From Ureibacillus galli (GTDB lineage: Bacteria > Bacillota > Bacilli > Bacillales_A > Planococcaceae): a stretch of DNA of 64,000 bases. Position 1 is the first letter of the stretch, and every line of letters starts with the position of its first letter. A model generated the notes under the pieces. That model searched no databases and was not told the DNA's origin. It was given only the letters and a program-made list of their open reading frames with translations. The stretch covers positions 1 to 64,000 of the forward strand of contig NZ_JACSQA010000010.1 in NCBI RefSeq assembly GCF_014836845.1. Reading direction: 5' to 3'. The position numbers and the translations under genes are program-made. Shown here one piece after another: positions 1 to 11,775 of this stretch.

Positions 1-146
1 AAAATTTGATAAAGCTCAAATTTTTGCTGGCATCATAATGATGTCCAAAATTTTGTTTCAACAATTAAGTTGAAACTGTATTCATTAACGTTTTGTTGTT
101 CAGTTTTCAAGGTTCATTTAATGCGTCACCTCTTGGCGACTTACTT
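1..146 (-). other. Leader of an rRNA operon upstream of 16S
   Basis: Read on the minus strand, the stretch contains CCTTGAAAACTGAA (99-112), a sequence typical of leaders and spacers of Bacillales rRNA operons. It ends with a motif around GATGCCAGCAA that I associate with the region just before 16S. No rRNA gene body is present; the 16S gene should begin a short way beyond position 1. Confidence 0.6.
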
Positions 147-175
147 ATAATAACAAGGTTTTAATACGAAGTCAA
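147..175 (-). promoter_or_regulatory. rRNA operon promoter (leftward)
   Basis: On the minus strand a -35 TTGACT (170-175) and a -10 TATTAT (147-152) are separated by exactly 17 nt. They sit upstream of a leader that looks like those preceding 16S rRNA in Bacillales, and downstream of the gyrA/HD-GYP block where Bacillus subtilis has its rrnO operon. The promoter is read directly; assigning it to an rrn operon is inference, because the 16S gene is outside the window. Confidence 0.75.
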
Positions 176-271
176 CACTTTCCTCGAAAAAATTTAATTA
201 TATTTAAATCTTTTACCTAAGCTAGTAAAAAGTCATAGCAGTACCCATTTACAGTCTTAGTTTCGTCTCAT

Positions 272-301
272 AAAAAAAAAGAGGAGATATTCTCTCCTCT
301 A
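272..301 (-). terminator. Terminator of the HD-GYP gene
   Basis: On the minus strand the stem AGAGGAGA/TCTCCTCT (280-300) is followed by nine T residues. The stem overlaps the TAG stop codon of the upstream gene. It separates that gene from the rrn promoter. Confidence 0.85.
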
Positions 302-1381
302 ATTAAACATCACTTGAGAAATATATAAATTTCTTTGCTTGGATAAATCAATTATTTCACCGGTATTTTGTAATTTTATTAATGGACGTGTCGGTGAAAG
401 ATGGTTAATAAAGATAATTTCCCCGAACCCTAGATTGGATACCTCAACTTGGGTGCCTATTGGGAGACTAGCTACTAAATCCGTAAGCGCATGAACTACT
501 TTAATATCAAACTTACCAAATTCATATTCCTTTATCATTTCAATTACTTTAAATGGGGACTCTTTTGGACAATAAACTCGATCACTTGTCATAGCATGAA
601 ATGTATCAGCGATAGCAATCGTTTGTGAAAATAAAGAAATCTTCCCTAATTTCACACCATCTACATACCCACTACCATCTAAACGTTCATGATGTTGGTA
701 AATCGCTAACTTCATCTCTTCTTTTATAGCCGGTAAACTTTTTACCATTTGAAAACTATAAAGGGGGTGTTTACGGATTTCAGAAAACTCCGTTTCATTT
801 AAAGACCCTCTTTTTTCTCTTATCCGGTAAGGAACTTTGGCCATCCCACTATCTGCTAAAGATCCTGCAATGGCCATTTGGAATACATACCCCTGATTAT
901 AACCAAGTTTATGCGTAATTAAAGCAGCTATTAATCCGGTCGAGATACAATGGTTATATAAATACTCTTTAGCATTTGAAAAATGATTTAAATTAAATAA
1001 AATTGAACGATCTTCTAAAAATTCTTCTACTAACGGTAAAATAATCTCTCTTACCTTTGTTATATCGATTTTCGAACCAGCTTCCCACCCAACGAATAAC
1101 TTTTTAAAATTATTTACTGCTTGTTGAAATTTAGTTTCAAACGAAATTTTAACGGTCGGTATATCCAACTTGCTATTCTCATTTGTTTCAATAGATTTTT
1201 TTACATTATTATCAACTAGGACTGGTATATTAGTAATTTGAAAGGCAGTTAAAATGTGTAAATGCTCTTGCGTAATCATTGTGTTTTTTAAAATAATCGG
1301 GAATTGTGTATTAGCAAAGATATCTTCCGCTATTACTTGCCCTATGAGAAGTTCATTTGTATTTACATATGTAGCCCCCAA
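299..1381 (-). CDS. HD-GYP-type protein with degenerate HD motif
   Basis: A 360-residue protein; the TTG start is preceded by GGAGG eight nucleotides upstream. The C-terminal two thirds (about 140-345) is an HD-GYP domain, a family known as cyclic-di-GMP phosphodiesterases. H144, H205, the H230-H231 pair and the DGSGY loop are visible. The defining His-Asp is Ala176-Asp177 and GYP reads GYV, so one metal ligand is missing and catalysis is doubtful. Residues 1-130 match no domain I recognise. It lies between gyrA and an rRNA operon, with its own terminator. It may be a cyclic-dinucleotide sensor or an inactive paralogue. Confidence 0.8.
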   Translation of the reverse strand: MGATYVNTNELLIGQVIAEDIFANTQFPIILKNTMITQEHLHILTAFQITNIPVLVDNNVKKSIETNENSKLDIPTVKISFETKFQQAVNNFKKLFVGWEAGSKIDITKVREIILPLVEEFLEDRSILFNLNHFSNAKEYLYNHCISTGLIAALITHKLGYNQGYVFQMAIAGSLADSGMAKVPYRIREKRGSLNETEFSEIRKHPLYSFQMVKSLPAIKEEMKLAIYQHHERLDGSGYVDGVKLGKISLFSQTIAIADTFHAMTSDRVYCPKESPFKVIEMIKEYEFGKFDIKVVHALTDLVASLPIGTQVEVSNLGFGEIIFINHLSPTRPLIKLQNTGEIIDLSKQRNLYISQVMFN

Positions 1382-1711
1382 CCTAAAAACCTCCTTTATT
1401 TGTTTAAAATTGTTGTATATGAATCTAAAGAAATAGGGAAATCGGTGTATATATAGAGATATTATACTATATTTCGAAGAAGAATTTTATAAATATCCCT
1501 TAATAATCTATCAAAACATGGATATTCTATAAAAGCGTGCATCCAGAATAGCATAAAAAGACTATTTATTACATTATAAATACCGCTTTTCCATTTTAAA
1601 AATAGGAAAATTATAAAATCTAGTACCCTTTTTAGGTATTTTATCTTTGGAAATGAAAAAAACTGATTCAAAAGTTCCTAGGAACCTTTGAATCAGTTTT
1701 ATTTTTTTCTC
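1382..1711. other. Intergenic region, HD-GYP gene to gyrA
   Basis: This AT-rich gap holds the ribosome-binding site of the HD-GYP gene at its left and the gyrA terminator at its right. A 69-codon leftward frame at 1462-1671 starts inside the terminator hairpin and has no ribosome-binding site, so I do not call it. Confidence 0.5.
1655..1697 (-). terminator. gyrA terminator (possibly bidirectional)
   Basis: A near-perfect inverted repeat, ACTGATTCAAAAG/CTTTGAATCAGT (1662-1697), has a T-run on the minus side and a T-rich stretch on the plus side. It lies just beyond the gyrA stop codon. Confidence 0.85.
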
Positions 1712-4240
1712 TTATTCAGTTTCAGAATCAGTTTCAGTAGATTCGATTACTGGGGTATTATTAGTTTCAGTCGTTGTATTTTTTTCATCTGCCAAATCCT
1801 CTTCGGCTTCTTCATCTTTCTTTACACGAGCAACTGTTGCGACTAGCTCATCCTCGCTTAGACGAATTAAACGAACACCTTGAGTGCTTCGACCAATGAT
1901 TGAAATATCATTTACATCCATTCGAATTAAAATACCGTTAATCGTAATTAACATGATATCTTCTGATCCATCTACCGTTTTCACAGCACACATCGGACCA
2001 TTTTTATCTGTAATTTGGATTGTTTTAAGACCTACACCACCGCGACTTTGTAGACGATATTCAGTTTCTGGAGTTCGTTTTCCATAACCCTTTTCAGTAA
2101 CAACTAAAATTTCTTGGCCTGGCTCAACAATTTCCATTCCTACTACATAATCGCCTTCTCGAAGTTTAATACCACGTACGCCCGATGCGGTACGTCCCAT
2201 TGAACGAATTTCTTCTTCTTTAAAACGAATTAACATACCATCATGGGTTCCGATTATAACATCTTTCGTTCCGTCGGTTAACCGAACTGAGATCAAATCA
2301 TCATCATCATGTAAATGAATCGCGATTAATCCACTTGTACGAATATTAGCAAATTGAGAAAGTTGCGTACGTTTTGTAATACCTGTTTTAGTCGTAAAAA
2401 TAAAGTATGCATCTTCTTTGAATTCATCGACATGAATCATCGCTGTTACTTTTTCTTCTTTTTCTAAAGGCAACAGATTTATGATTGGTAAACCTTTAGC
2501 TGTTCGACCGAACTCAGGGATTTCATATCCTTTTGCACGGTATACTTTCCCTTTTGAAGTAAAGAATAATATCGTATCATGAGTAGAAGTGAACAATAAA
2601 TGTTCAACGAAATCATCTTCATGGGTACCCATTCCTTGAACACCACGGCCACCACGTTTTTGACTTCGGTACGTATTAGAAGCAAGTCGCTTTATGTAAC
2701 CGTTATGCGTCAAAGTAATAACAGAATCTTCCCGAGGAATTAAATCCTCGTCTTCGATCATTTCAAGGCCACCAGCAGTAATTTCCGTACGGCGTTTATC
2801 ATTATAACGTTCTTTAATTTCTATTAATTCTGTTCGAATGATTTCGATTACTTTACTTTCATCAGCTAAAATTGCTTTTAACTCGGCAATTAATACTTGA
2901 AGTTCTTGATATTCATTTTCAATTTTTTCCCGTTCTAAACCACTTAAACGTACTAAACGCATATCTAAAATCGCTTGCGCTTGGCGTTCCGTTAAACTAA
3001 AACGCTCCATTAACACTGGTCTAGCTTCATCCCCAGATCGGGAAGAACGGATAATACTAATAATTTCATCAATATGATCAAGGGCGATTCTTAAACCTTC
3101 TAAAATATGTGCACGATCTTCAGCTTTTCTTAACTCAAATTGCGTACGGCGAGTAATTACTACCTTTTGATGTTCTAAGTAGTGGAACAGTACTTCTTTC
3201 AAACTTAAAACTTTCGGTTGACCATTAACTAGTGCTAGCATGTTAACGCCAAAGTTAGACTGCATAGCAGTTTGTTTATATAAATTATTTAGAATAACGT
3301 TAGCATTTGCATCTTTACGGACTTCAATAACGATACGCATACCACGACGATCCGATTCATCGCGTAAGTTTGTAATGCCATCAATCTTTTTATCCCGTAC
3401 TAATTCAGCAATCTTCTCAATTAATCTTGCTTTATTAACTTGATACGGAATTTCATGAACGATAATTGTTTCTTTACCATTCGATTTCGTTTCGATTTCT
3501 GCTTTCGCACGGACAGTAATGGAACCCCGACCAGTTTCATATGCTCGGCGGATACCACTTCGTCCCAGTATTAAACCACCTGTTGGGAAATCAGGACCAG
3601 GGATAATTTCCATTAACTCTTCCGTTGTAATTGCTGGATTTTCAGATAAAGCGATAACCGCATCGATTGTTTCCCCTAATTGATGGGGTGGAATGTTTGT
3701 CGCCATCCCTACCGCGATACCAGAAGCACCGTTTAATAAAAGATTTGGAATACGAGCTGGTAATACGATAGGCTCTTTTTCGTTTCCATCATAGTTCGCT
3801 TGATAATCAATCGTATCTTTATTAATATCTCGCAACATTTCCATCGTTATTTTAGACATACGAGATTCTGTATAACGCATTGCCGCAGCTCCGTCGCCAT
3901 CCACAGAACCAAAGTTACCATGACCATCTACTAACATATAACGATAACTAAAATCTTGTGCCATACGTACCATAGCATCGTAAATAGATGAGTCACCATG
4001 GGGATGGTATTTCCCCATTACGTCCCCAACAATACGAGCTGATTTTTTATATGGTTTATCTGAAGTATTTCCTAACTCATGCATTCCATATAAAATACGA
4101 CGGTGTACCGGTTTTAAACCATCACGTACATCTGGTAATGCCCGTGATACGATAACACTCATTGCATAGTTTAAAAACGATGTTTGTACTTCTTCACTAA
4201 TTTTTATTCCTTTTACACCTTCATGTTGATTTTCAGACAT
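1712..4240 (-). CDS. gyrA: DNA gyrase subunit A
   Basis: An 842-residue protein. Gyrase A2B2 introduces negative supercoils using ATP; GyrA carries the active-site tyrosine and the DNA-wrapping domain. The N-terminal breakage-reunion domain contains [12 protein letters not shown], with Ser84 and Asp88 at the quinolone-resistance positions, so the fluoroquinolone-binding residues are wild type. The catalytic Tyr lies in [10 protein letters not shown]. Six beta-pinwheel repeats fill about 500-800, including the GyrA-box QKRGGRG. The last 30 residues are an acidic tail. It lies 26 bp downstream of gyrB in one transcription unit and is of usual length. Confidence 0.98.
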   Translation of the reverse strand: MSENQHEGVKGIKISEEVQTSFLNYAMSVIVSRALPDVRDGLKPVHRRILYGMHELGNTSDKPYKKSARIVGDVMGKYHPHGDSSIYDAMVRMAQDFSYRYMLVDGHGNFGSVDGDGAAAMRYTESRMSKITMEMLRDINKDTIDYQANYDGNEKEPIVLPARIPNLLLNGASGIAVGMATNIPPHQLGETIDAVIALSENPAITTEELMEIIPGPDFPTGGLILGRSGIRRAYETGRGSITVRAKAEIETKSNGKETIIVHEIPYQVNKARLIEKIAELVRDKKIDGITNLRDESDRRGMRIVIEVRKDANANVILNNLYKQTAMQSNFGVNMLALVNGQPKVLSLKEVLFHYLEHQKVVITRRTQFELRKAEDRAHILEGLRIALDHIDEIISIIRSSRSGDEARPVLMERFSLTERQAQAILDMRLVRLSGLEREKIENEYQELQVLIAELKAILADESKVIEIIRTELIEIKERYNDKRRTEITAGGLEMIEDEDLIPREDSVITLTHNGYIKRLASNTYRSQKRGGRGVQGMGTHEDDFVEHLLFTSTHDTILFFTSKGKVYRAKGYEIPEFGRTAKGLPIINLLPLEKEEKVTAMIHVDEFKEDAYFIFTTKTGITKRTQLSQFANIRTSGLIAIHLHDDDDLISVRLTDGTKDVIIGTHDGMLIRFKEEEIRSMGRTASGVRGIKLREGDYVVGMEIVEPGQEILVVTEKGYGKRTPETEYRLQSRGGVGLKTIQITDKNGPMCAVKTVDGSEDIMLITINGILIRMDVNDISIIGRSTQGVRLIRLSEDELVATVARVKKDEEAEEDLADEKNTTTETNNTPVIESTETDSETE

Positions 4241-4266
4241 ATGAAAGACCTCCCTTCAGAACCAAG

Positions 4267-6201
<1,935 letters not shown>

Positions 6202-6355
6202 CTACTCTTTCATTACTTCAGTATGTGTCAAAATTAAAAAGCTTTATTAAAATTTCTAAAACTTTCTATATGAAAACTTCAGCGAATTTTCAAACTGCCA
6301 TTCTTAGGTTACAGTACAATTCGCTTAGTATAAAAAATTATATTGATAGGTTTAT

Positions 6356-7471
6356 TTATTGAGTTTCTACTACACCTTGTTTCACGTGAAACATTTTCGC
6401 ATGTTGTATTGTTTCATGATGAATCCCATCAACACTTGTTGTCGTGACAAACGTTTGCACTTCACCTTGAATGGTGTTTAATAAATGCGATTGGCGATAA
6501 TCATCTAATTCAGACAATACGTCATCTAAAAGTAAAATAGGTGCTTCTTTCGTTTCTTGCTTTATTAACTCGATTTCAGCTAGTTTCAAAGATAACGCCG
6601 TTGTGCGTTGTTGACCTTGAGATCCATAAGTTTGAACATCATAATCATTTACCAGAAATTGTAAATCATCTCGATGGGGACCAACTAATGTAATGCCTCT
6701 TTCAAGTTCTCGCTTTCTCACTTCTGCTAACTTCTTTTCCAAGTATGTAGCCATTTCTTCATCATTCCACTCTGGATTTAGTCCAGAAGTTGCTCGATAT
6801 TGGATCGTTAACTTTTCTAGACCCCTTGAGATACCAGAATGAATTTTTTCAGCCCAATCTTGTAAAAGTTGTATAAATTGCAGTCTTTTACGAATAATTT
6901 GGACAGCTGACTGAATATATTGCTCAGTATAAATAGCAAATAAAACGTCATCGATTTGCTGTTTACCTTGATTGATTTTTAGCAAATGATTGCGCTGTTT
7001 TAGTAATTTTTGGAATGTAAGTAACTCATGTAAATATACTGGTGATATTTGTCCTATTTCCATGTCGATAAATCTCCTTCTTACTTGAGGACTACCTTTG
7101 ACGACATTTAAATCTTCTGGAGCAAACATCACCACGTTCATTTGACCAATATAATTACTTAACTTCGTTTGTTCTAAATGGTTTATTTTGCCCTTTTTAC
7201 CTTTTTTCGTAACAGATAATTCCATTGGAAAACTACCGTAACGATTTTGGACAACACCATCTATTTTACCATAGTCTGCTTGCCAACGGATTAATTCTTT
7301 ATCATTACTTGTTCGATGGGATTTTGCCATAGCTAAAACATAAATAGATTCCATCACGTTTGTTTTACCTTGCGCATTCTCTCCAATAAACACATTAATT
7401 TTAGGTGAAAAATCTAATGTTAATGATTCATAGTTACGATAATTGGTAAGCTGTAAATGCTCGATGAACAT
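6356..7471 (-). CDS. recF: DNA replication and repair protein RecF
   Basis: A 371-residue SMC-like ATPase that helps load RecA at single-stranded gaps with RecO and RecR. Walker A is GENAQGKTN (about 33-41), the ABC signature-like region is [15 protein letters not shown], and Walker B is [13 protein letters not shown]. Its ATG overlaps the stop of yaaA, so the two are translationally coupled. The C-terminal codons, reading FHVKQG, contain a perfect parS palindrome at 6378-6393. Confidence 0.97.
   Translation of the reverse strand: MFIEHLQLTNYRNYESLTLDFSPKINVFIGENAQGKTNVMESIYVLAMAKSHRTSNDKELIRWQADYGKIDGVVQNRYGSFPMELSVTKKGKKGKINHLEQTKLSNYIGQMNVVMFAPEDLNVVKGSPQVRRRFIDMEIGQISPVYLHELLTFQKLLKQRNHLLKINQGKQQIDDVLFAIYTEQYIQSAVQIIRKRLQFIQLLQDWAEKIHSGISRGLEKLTIQYRATSGLNPEWNDEEMATYLEKKLAEVRKRELERGITLVGPHRDDLQFLVNDYDVQTYGSQGQQRTTALSLKLAEIELIKQETKEAPILLLDDVLSELDDYRQSHLLNTIQGEVQTFVTTTSVDGIHHETIQHAKMFHVKQGVVETQ
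6378..6393. promoter_or_regulatory. parS site inside recF
   Basis: TGTTTCACGTGAAACA is an exact match to the 16-bp Spo0J/ParB binding site of Bacillus. It lies in the last codons of recF, about 3 kb from oriC. Confidence 0.9.
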
Positions 7472-7699
7472 TTAATTTTCTCCGTTCTTATTGACGATAA
7501 CGAATCTACCACAACCAGGGATATTAATTACATCACCATGACGTAGTTTACGGCCACGCCGTTTGTCAATTTCACCGTTAACATAGACATCATTTTCTTG
7601 TAGGAACCATTTAGACATGCCACCAGAACTAATAGCATCTGTGACTTTTAAAGCTTGACCAAGGGTTATAAATTCTGTATCAATTATAATTTCATCCAA
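7472..7699 (-). CDS. yaaA: S4-domain RNA-binding protein YaaA
   Basis: A 75-residue protein made essentially of one S4 domain (LGQALKVTDAISSGGMSKWFLQENDVYVNGEIDKRRGRKLRHGD), a fold that binds structured RNA. It has the conserved position between dnaN and recF. The start is TTG, with GGAGG about 11 nt upstream. A nearer ATG is out of frame. The cellular role of YaaA is not well defined; RNA or ribosome binding is inferred from the fold. Confidence 0.92.
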   Translation of the reverse strand: MDEIIIDTEFITLGQALKVTDAISSGGMSKWFLQENDVYVNGEIDKRRGRKLRHGDVINIPGCGRFVIVNKNGEN

Positions 7700-7814
7700 A
7701 TTAAATTCATCCTCCGATTACGTACATCTATCCTTATATCATACCTAAAATTAAGGAAAAAATCCAAGGAAAGTAGGATAAGGGCGTTGTCAGGAAGTTT
7801 TTGTAACCAAAAGA

Positions 7815-7845
7815 AATAAAAAAGATAGCCACGAATGACTATCTC
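7815..7845 (-). terminator. dnaN terminator
   Basis: Minus-strand stem AGATAG/CTATCT (7823-7844) is followed by a T-run. It suggests that dnaA-dnaN transcription partly ends before yaaA-recF. Confidence 0.7.
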
Positions 7846-7864
7846 TATTATCCATAATGTTTGA

Positions 7865-9004
7865 TTAATAAGTTCTTACCGGTAAGATCAATTGTAAAAT
7901 TGCATCATCATGTATAGATCGTAATGTAAATGGTCTCATTGCACCTGTAAATTGAATGACTACATCTTGGCCATCAATTGCTTTTAATGCTTCCATCATA
8001 TATTTTGCACTGAAGGAAATTTTTAAGTTTTCCCCTTCTAATGTTTCCACAGGAATTTGTTCTTCTACTTTTCCGATTTCAGGAGAGTTTGATGAAATTT
8101 CGACGATATTTCCATCAAATGTTTCGAAACGAACAACATTATTACGATCTTCACGAGCTAATAAAGAAGCACGATCAATTGCTTGTAATAGTGATTTTCC
8201 GTTTATTGTAATGTTTGTTTTAAATTCTTCAGGAATTAAACGAGATGTTTCTGGATAATTCCCTTCTAAAAGACGAGAGAAGAATAATACATTTTCTGTT
8301 TTAAATAAAACTTGTTGATTTGTAATAACGATTTGAACAGGATTTGTTGAATCCCCTAAAATTTTATTTAACTCATTTAAACTTTTTCCTGGTATAACGA
8401 CAGAACTTACATCTGTTGGTAAATGTTCTAATGTCGTTTTTCTTCTTGCTAAACGGTGACTATCTGTTGCGATACAAATTAATTCGTCACCATGGATTTG
8501 CCAATTAACCCCTGTTAATACAGGACGACTTTCAGATGCAGCTACTGCGAAAACAGTTTCACGAATAATTGATTTTAATAAGTCGGCTGGTATTGAAAAT
8601 TGTCTGTCAGTAGAAACTTCAGGTAATAATGGGTACTCTGAAGCATCTGATCCAATAAGGTGAAATTCAGATTTACCAGAACGGATATGTGTTTGTAAAC
8701 CATTTGAAACTTCAATTTCAACATCATTTGTTGGCAATTTACGGACAATCTCATTAAACATTCTTGCTTGTAATACAATAGATCCTGTTTCAGTTACATT
8801 GATTAATTGATCTCCGTTTTCCTCAATAGGAATAAATGTTTGGATTGTTATATCTGCATCACTACCTGTTAATGTTAAACCTTCGTTCGTTACGTCCAAT
8901 TTAATCCCCGTTAAAATCGGAATTGTTGTTTTGGAACTTACGGCTTTCATTACATCATTTAATCCATCTAGTAAATGATCTCGCATTATATCAAATTTCA
9001 TCAT
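7865..9004 (-). CDS. dnaN: DNA polymerase III sliding clamp (beta subunit)
   Basis: A 379-residue protein, the normal length for the three-domain beta clamp that tethers DNA polymerase III and mismatch repair proteins to DNA. The N-terminus MKFDIMRDHLLDGLNDVMKAVSSKTTIPIL and the C-terminal Leu-Pro-Val-Arg-Thr-Tyr are typical. The start follows AGAGAGGG; MM at the N-terminus leaves one codon of ambiguity. It is second in the dnaA-dnaN operon, with the replication unwinding region in between. Confidence 0.98.
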   Translation of the reverse strand: MMKFDIMRDHLLDGLNDVMKAVSSKTTIPILTGIKLDVTNEGLTLTGSDADITIQTFIPIEENGDQLINVTETGSIVLQARMFNEIVRKLPTNDVEIEVSNGLQTHIRSGKSEFHLIGSDASEYPLLPEVSTDRQFSIPADLLKSIIRETVFAVAASESRPVLTGVNWQIHGDELICIATDSHRLARRKTTLEHLPTDVSSVVIPGKSLNELNKILGDSTNPVQIVITNQQVLFKTENVLFFSRLLEGNYPETSRLIPEEFKTNITINGKSLLQAIDRASLLAREDRNNVVRFETFDGNIVEISSNSPEIGKVEEQIPVETLEGENLKISFSAKYMMEALKAIDGQDVVIQFTGAMRPFTLRSIHDDAILQLILPVRTY

Positions 9005-9172
9005 TAGACCCTCTCTTAATTAATTATATTATTTTTTAAAGATATTAATAGATATAGTAATAGGCCCTGTGGATTTGTGTATAACTCATTCAAACACGCA
9101 TGAAATCAAATTATCCACATGTTGATAAAGTGTGAATAAAGTTGTGAGAAATTCACTATGTTATCCACAATA
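9005..9172 (-). other. oriC, dnaA-dnaN part: DnaA boxes, DnaA-trios and AT-rich unwinding region
   Basis: DnaA boxes TTATCCACA occur at 9111-9119 and 9161-9169; variants are TGTGAATAA at 9131-9139 and TGTGTATAA at 9076-9084. Read on the minus strand, a GGGCC cluster (9067-9063) is followed by TATTACTATATCTATTAATATC, which fits the DnaA-trio pattern described at the B. subtilis unwinding site. A run of almost pure A/T follows (9018-9062). Together these match the incC/DUE half of a bipartite Bacillus origin. Boxes are read directly; trio function is by analogy. Confidence 0.85.
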
Positions 9173-10522
9173 TTATTTCCCTAACATACTACGAATTTGT
9201 TTAATATCTTGCTGAAGTTGTTGATCCTCTTTTAATAAAGAGGCAATTTTTTCATGAGCATGAATGACGGTAGTATGATCCCGACCTCCAAATTCTTCTC
9301 CTATTTTCGGTAAAGAAAAATCAGTTAACTCACGAGATAAATACATAGCAACCTGTCTTGGAAAGGCAATCGATTTTGTCCGTCGTTTTGCTGAAAAATC
9401 TTCTAATTTGATATGGAAGTGCTCACCAACAGCAGTTTGGATATCTAAAATAGAAATCATACGTGGCTTTGAGTTTGGAATAATATCTTTCAATGCTTCT
9501 GCTGCAAGCTCTGTTGAAATATCTTTATTGACTAAAGAAGAATAAGCAACTACTCGAATGAGTGCACCTTCCAGCTCACGAATATTTGTATCGATTTGAT
9601 TTGCTATATAATGCATCACTTCATTTGGTATATCTAACCCGTCTGCTTTCGCCTTTTTACGAAGAATCGCAATACGTGTTTCTAAATCTGGTGGTGTAAT
9701 ATCCGTTATAAGTCCCCATTCAAAACGGGAACGAAGACGATCTTCTAAGGTTGGAATTTCTTTAGGTGGTCGATCACTAGAAATAACAATTTGTTTTGAC
9801 TCTGTATGCAAAGTATTAAATGTGTGGAAAAACTCTTCTTGAGTGGATTCTTTCCCAGCTAAAAATTGAATGTCATCAATTAATAAAACATCGACATTAC
9901 GATATTTGTTACGGAAATCTACAGCTTTGTTATCTCGAATTGAGTTAATAAATTCATTTGTAAATTTCTCTGATGATAAATAAACGACCTTTGCATTTGG
10001 GTTATGTTCAAGTACATAATGACCGATGGCATGCATTAAATGGGTTTTACCTAATCCTACTCCCCCATAGATAAAGAACGGGTTATAGGCCTTTGCAGGT
10101 GCTTCTGCAACGGCTAAAGATGCTGCATGGGCAAATCGATTCCCCGAGCCGATAACAAATGTATCAAATGTATATTTTGGATTGAGCATTCCTGGTGTCA
10201 TTTCAGAATGATCATCGTTATTATTTGCCTGTATTACCGGAGCAGGTAAATCTAGGCTGTCATAATCGTCCTGATCCTTTTGAACAACAAATTTAATTAG
10301 CAAGTCTTTACCTGTAAGTTCAGATAAAATACCCGCGATTAGATGAAGATAATGATTTTCAAGCCAATCACGAGTAAATGAGTTAGGGGCGGCAATAGTT
10401 ACATTGGTTCCTTTATAAGAAAGTAATTTCGTCGATTTAAGCCACGTCTCAAAGCTTGGTTTTGAAATTTTTTGTTCAACTTGAGCCAGGACATTCATCC
10501 ATAATTCTTCTAAATGTTCCAA
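9173..10522 (-). CDS. dnaA: Chromosomal replication initiator DnaA
   Basis: A 449-residue AAA+ initiator. Domain I (1-80) binds partner proteins. Domain III has Walker [14 protein letters not shown] and Walker [13 protein letters not shown]. Domain IV carries the DnaA signature ending [15 protein letters not shown], which contacts the DnaA box. The start codon is TTG, preceded by AAAGGAG eight nucleotides upstream. It is flanked on both sides by DnaA boxes, which implies autoregulation. Confidence 0.99.
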   Translation of the reverse strand: MEHLEELWMNVLAQVEQKISKPSFETWLKSTKLLSYKGTNVTIAAPNSFTRDWLENHYLHLIAGILSELTGKDLLIKFVVQKDQDDYDSLDLPAPVIQANNNDDHSEMTPGMLNPKYTFDTFVIGSGNRFAHAASLAVAEAPAKAYNPFFIYGGVGLGKTHLMHAIGHYVLEHNPNAKVVYLSSEKFTNEFINSIRDNKAVDFRNKYRNVDVLLIDDIQFLAGKESTQEEFFHTFNTLHTESKQIVISSDRPPKEIPTLEDRLRSRFEWGLITDITPPDLETRIAILRKKAKADGLDIPNEVMHYIANQIDTNIRELEGALIRVVAYSSLVNKDISTELAAEALKDIIPNSKPRMISILDIQTAVGEHFHIKLEDFSAKRRTKSIAFPRQVAMYLSRELTDFSLPKIGEEFGGRDHTTVIHAHEKIASLLKEDQQLQQDIKQIRSMLGK

Positions 10523-10964
10523 GCTTTTAACTCCTTTTCATGTATATTTTCCATTTCAAATAAATAAACTAGATTTATATATGATAATAGAAAACCTATT
10601 AAACACATAATCACAGCATGTGGATAACTATTATCCCAAAGCTGTGTTAAAGTTTGTCCACAAGTTATTAACATCTGTGGATAAAATATTTCCCAAATTA
10701 AATGTCCACAAAAGAAAACACATTTATCGTAACAAAAAAAGATTGTCATTTCAATAGCTGGTGAAACTTATCCACACAGTTAAAATTTATTCACTATAAG
10801 ATTATCCACAAGGATAGAATTTGTGAAAAACTTGTCAATAAGTGTTGTGGATAAAATTTATAAATAAAAAAATATCCACAACGGATGTTTATAAAAATGA
10901 CTGTCCGTTGTGGATATTTATATTTAGTTAAGAAATCGATAAAAGCAGCATGTCAAATATTTGA
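10523..10964. other. oriC, DnaA-box region upstream of dnaA
   Basis: Exact DnaA boxes (TTATCCACA or its complement) lie at 10619-10627, 10676-10684, 10768-10776, 10802-10810 and 10846-10854. One-base variants are at 10872-10880 and 10909-10917, and relaxed matches ending GTCCACA lie near 10655 and 10705. This corresponds to incA/incB of the B. subtilis origin. The dnaA promoter must lie at the left end. A 79-codon leftward frame here is boxes and AT-rich DNA, not a gene. Confidence 0.93.
10870..10919. repeat. Inverted repeat built from two DnaA-box variants
   Basis: AATATCCACAACGGA and TCCGTTGTGGATATT form a 15-bp perfect inverted repeat around a loop of about 19 nt. Each arm contains a one-base DnaA-box variant. 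There is no adjoining T-tract, so it is not an obvious terminator. Confidence 0.8.
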
Positions 10965-10994
10965 TTGACAAGCTAATTCTTTTAAATATATAAT
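10965..10994 (+). promoter_or_regulatory. rpmH promoter
   Basis: -35 TTGACA (10965-10970) and -10 TATAAT (10989-10994) are perfect consensus hexamers with 18-nt spacing, upstream of the ribosomal protein L34 gene. Confidence 0.9.
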
Positions 10995-11051
10995 GTTATG
11001 GTCTGTATGTAGGATAGAACTTTAAACTTTCATTTGGAGGTGTAATATATA

Positions 11052-11186
11052 ATGAAACGCACATATCAACCAAAAAAACGTAAACATAGTAAAGTACACG
11101 GATTCCGCGCACGTATGAGCACGAAAAACGGACGTAAAGTATTAGCTGCTCGTCGTCGTAAAGGAAGAAAAGTATTATCAGCATAA
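11052..11186 (+). CDS. rpmH: 50S ribosomal protein L34
   Basis: A 44-codon gene ([20 protein letters not shown]...) with GGAGGTG nine nucleotides before ATG. The length and the highly basic composition are those of L34, a component of the large ribosomal subunit. It starts the conserved rightward block rpmH-rnpA-yidC-jag next to oriC. It has its own consensus promoter and is followed by a strong terminator. Confidence 0.98.
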   Translation: MKRTYQPKKRKHSKVHGFRARMSTKNGRKVLAARRRKGRKVLSA

Positions 11187-11188
11187 GT

Positions 11189-11219
11189 CCACTGAGCCTA
11201 TTCAGTGGCTTTTTTTTTC
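11189..11219 (+). terminator. rpmH terminator
   Basis: Stem CCACTGA/TCAGTGG with a six-base loop, followed by a run of nine T residues. Confidence 0.9.
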
Positions 11220-11271
11220 TTCATTTTAATAAAGAATAAGAGAAAGTAATCATGTGTTAGTAGGTGAAGAA

Positions 11272-11616
11272 ATGAAAAAACGCCAACGAATTAAAAAAAA
11301 TGAAGACTTTCAAAAAGTATTTAAAAAGGGAAAGTCCTTTGCGAATCGTCAATTCGTTGTTTATTGTTTACCGAATGAGGATCAAACAGAATTTCGTATC
11401 GGTTTATCTGTCGGTAAAAAAGTAGGGAAAGCTGTCACAAGGGTTCAAATTAAACGTTATATTCGACAAGTATTTTTAGAATTAAAAAATGAAATAAGAC
11501 AAGATATGGATTATGTTATTATCGCCAGAAATCCGGCGGCCACTTTAGATTTTCATGAAACGAAAAAAAGTATTGAACACGTGCTAAAAATTGCAAAAGT
11601 ATTAAAGAAGAAATAA
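11272..11616 (+). CDS. rnpA: Ribonuclease P protein component
   Basis: A 114-residue basic protein. The ATG at 11272 follows AGGTG and gives the family N-terminus [26 protein letters not shown]; an upstream in-frame TTG is unlikely. The RNase P signature occurs around [18 protein letters not shown]. It binds the catalytic RNase P RNA and aids 5' maturation of tRNA. It lies between rpmH and yidC as in most bacteria. Confidence 0.97.
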   Translation: MKKRQRIKKNEDFQKVFKKGKSFANRQFVVYCLPNEDQTEFRIGLSVGKKVGKAVTRVQIKRYIRQVFLELKNEIRQDMDYVIIARNPAATLDFHETKKSIEHVLKIAKVLKKK

Positions 11617-11775
11617 GTAACTCTATGAATTTCTCTATGAAAAGTTAATAAAATTTTCAAAACTAATTAATAATTGTCAATATTTATAGAGGGAATTAAA
11701 ACAATTTGTAGAGTGTAAGCGGCTACACGTGGTAAAATAGCAAAAAAGTTGAATAGTATTCTAGGAGGAAGAAGG

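Noticed and set aside
1462-1671. 69-codon leftward frame between the HD-GYP gene and gyrA
   Set aside because: Its start lies in the gyrA terminator hairpin and the composition follows AT-rich spacer DNA.
10510-10749. 79-codon leftward frame upstream of dnaA
   Set aside because: It is made of DnaA boxes and AT-rich origin sequence, runs into dnaA, and has no ribosome-binding site.
10996-11184. 62-codon leftward frame opposite rpmH
   Set aside because: Antisense shadow of the L34 gene.
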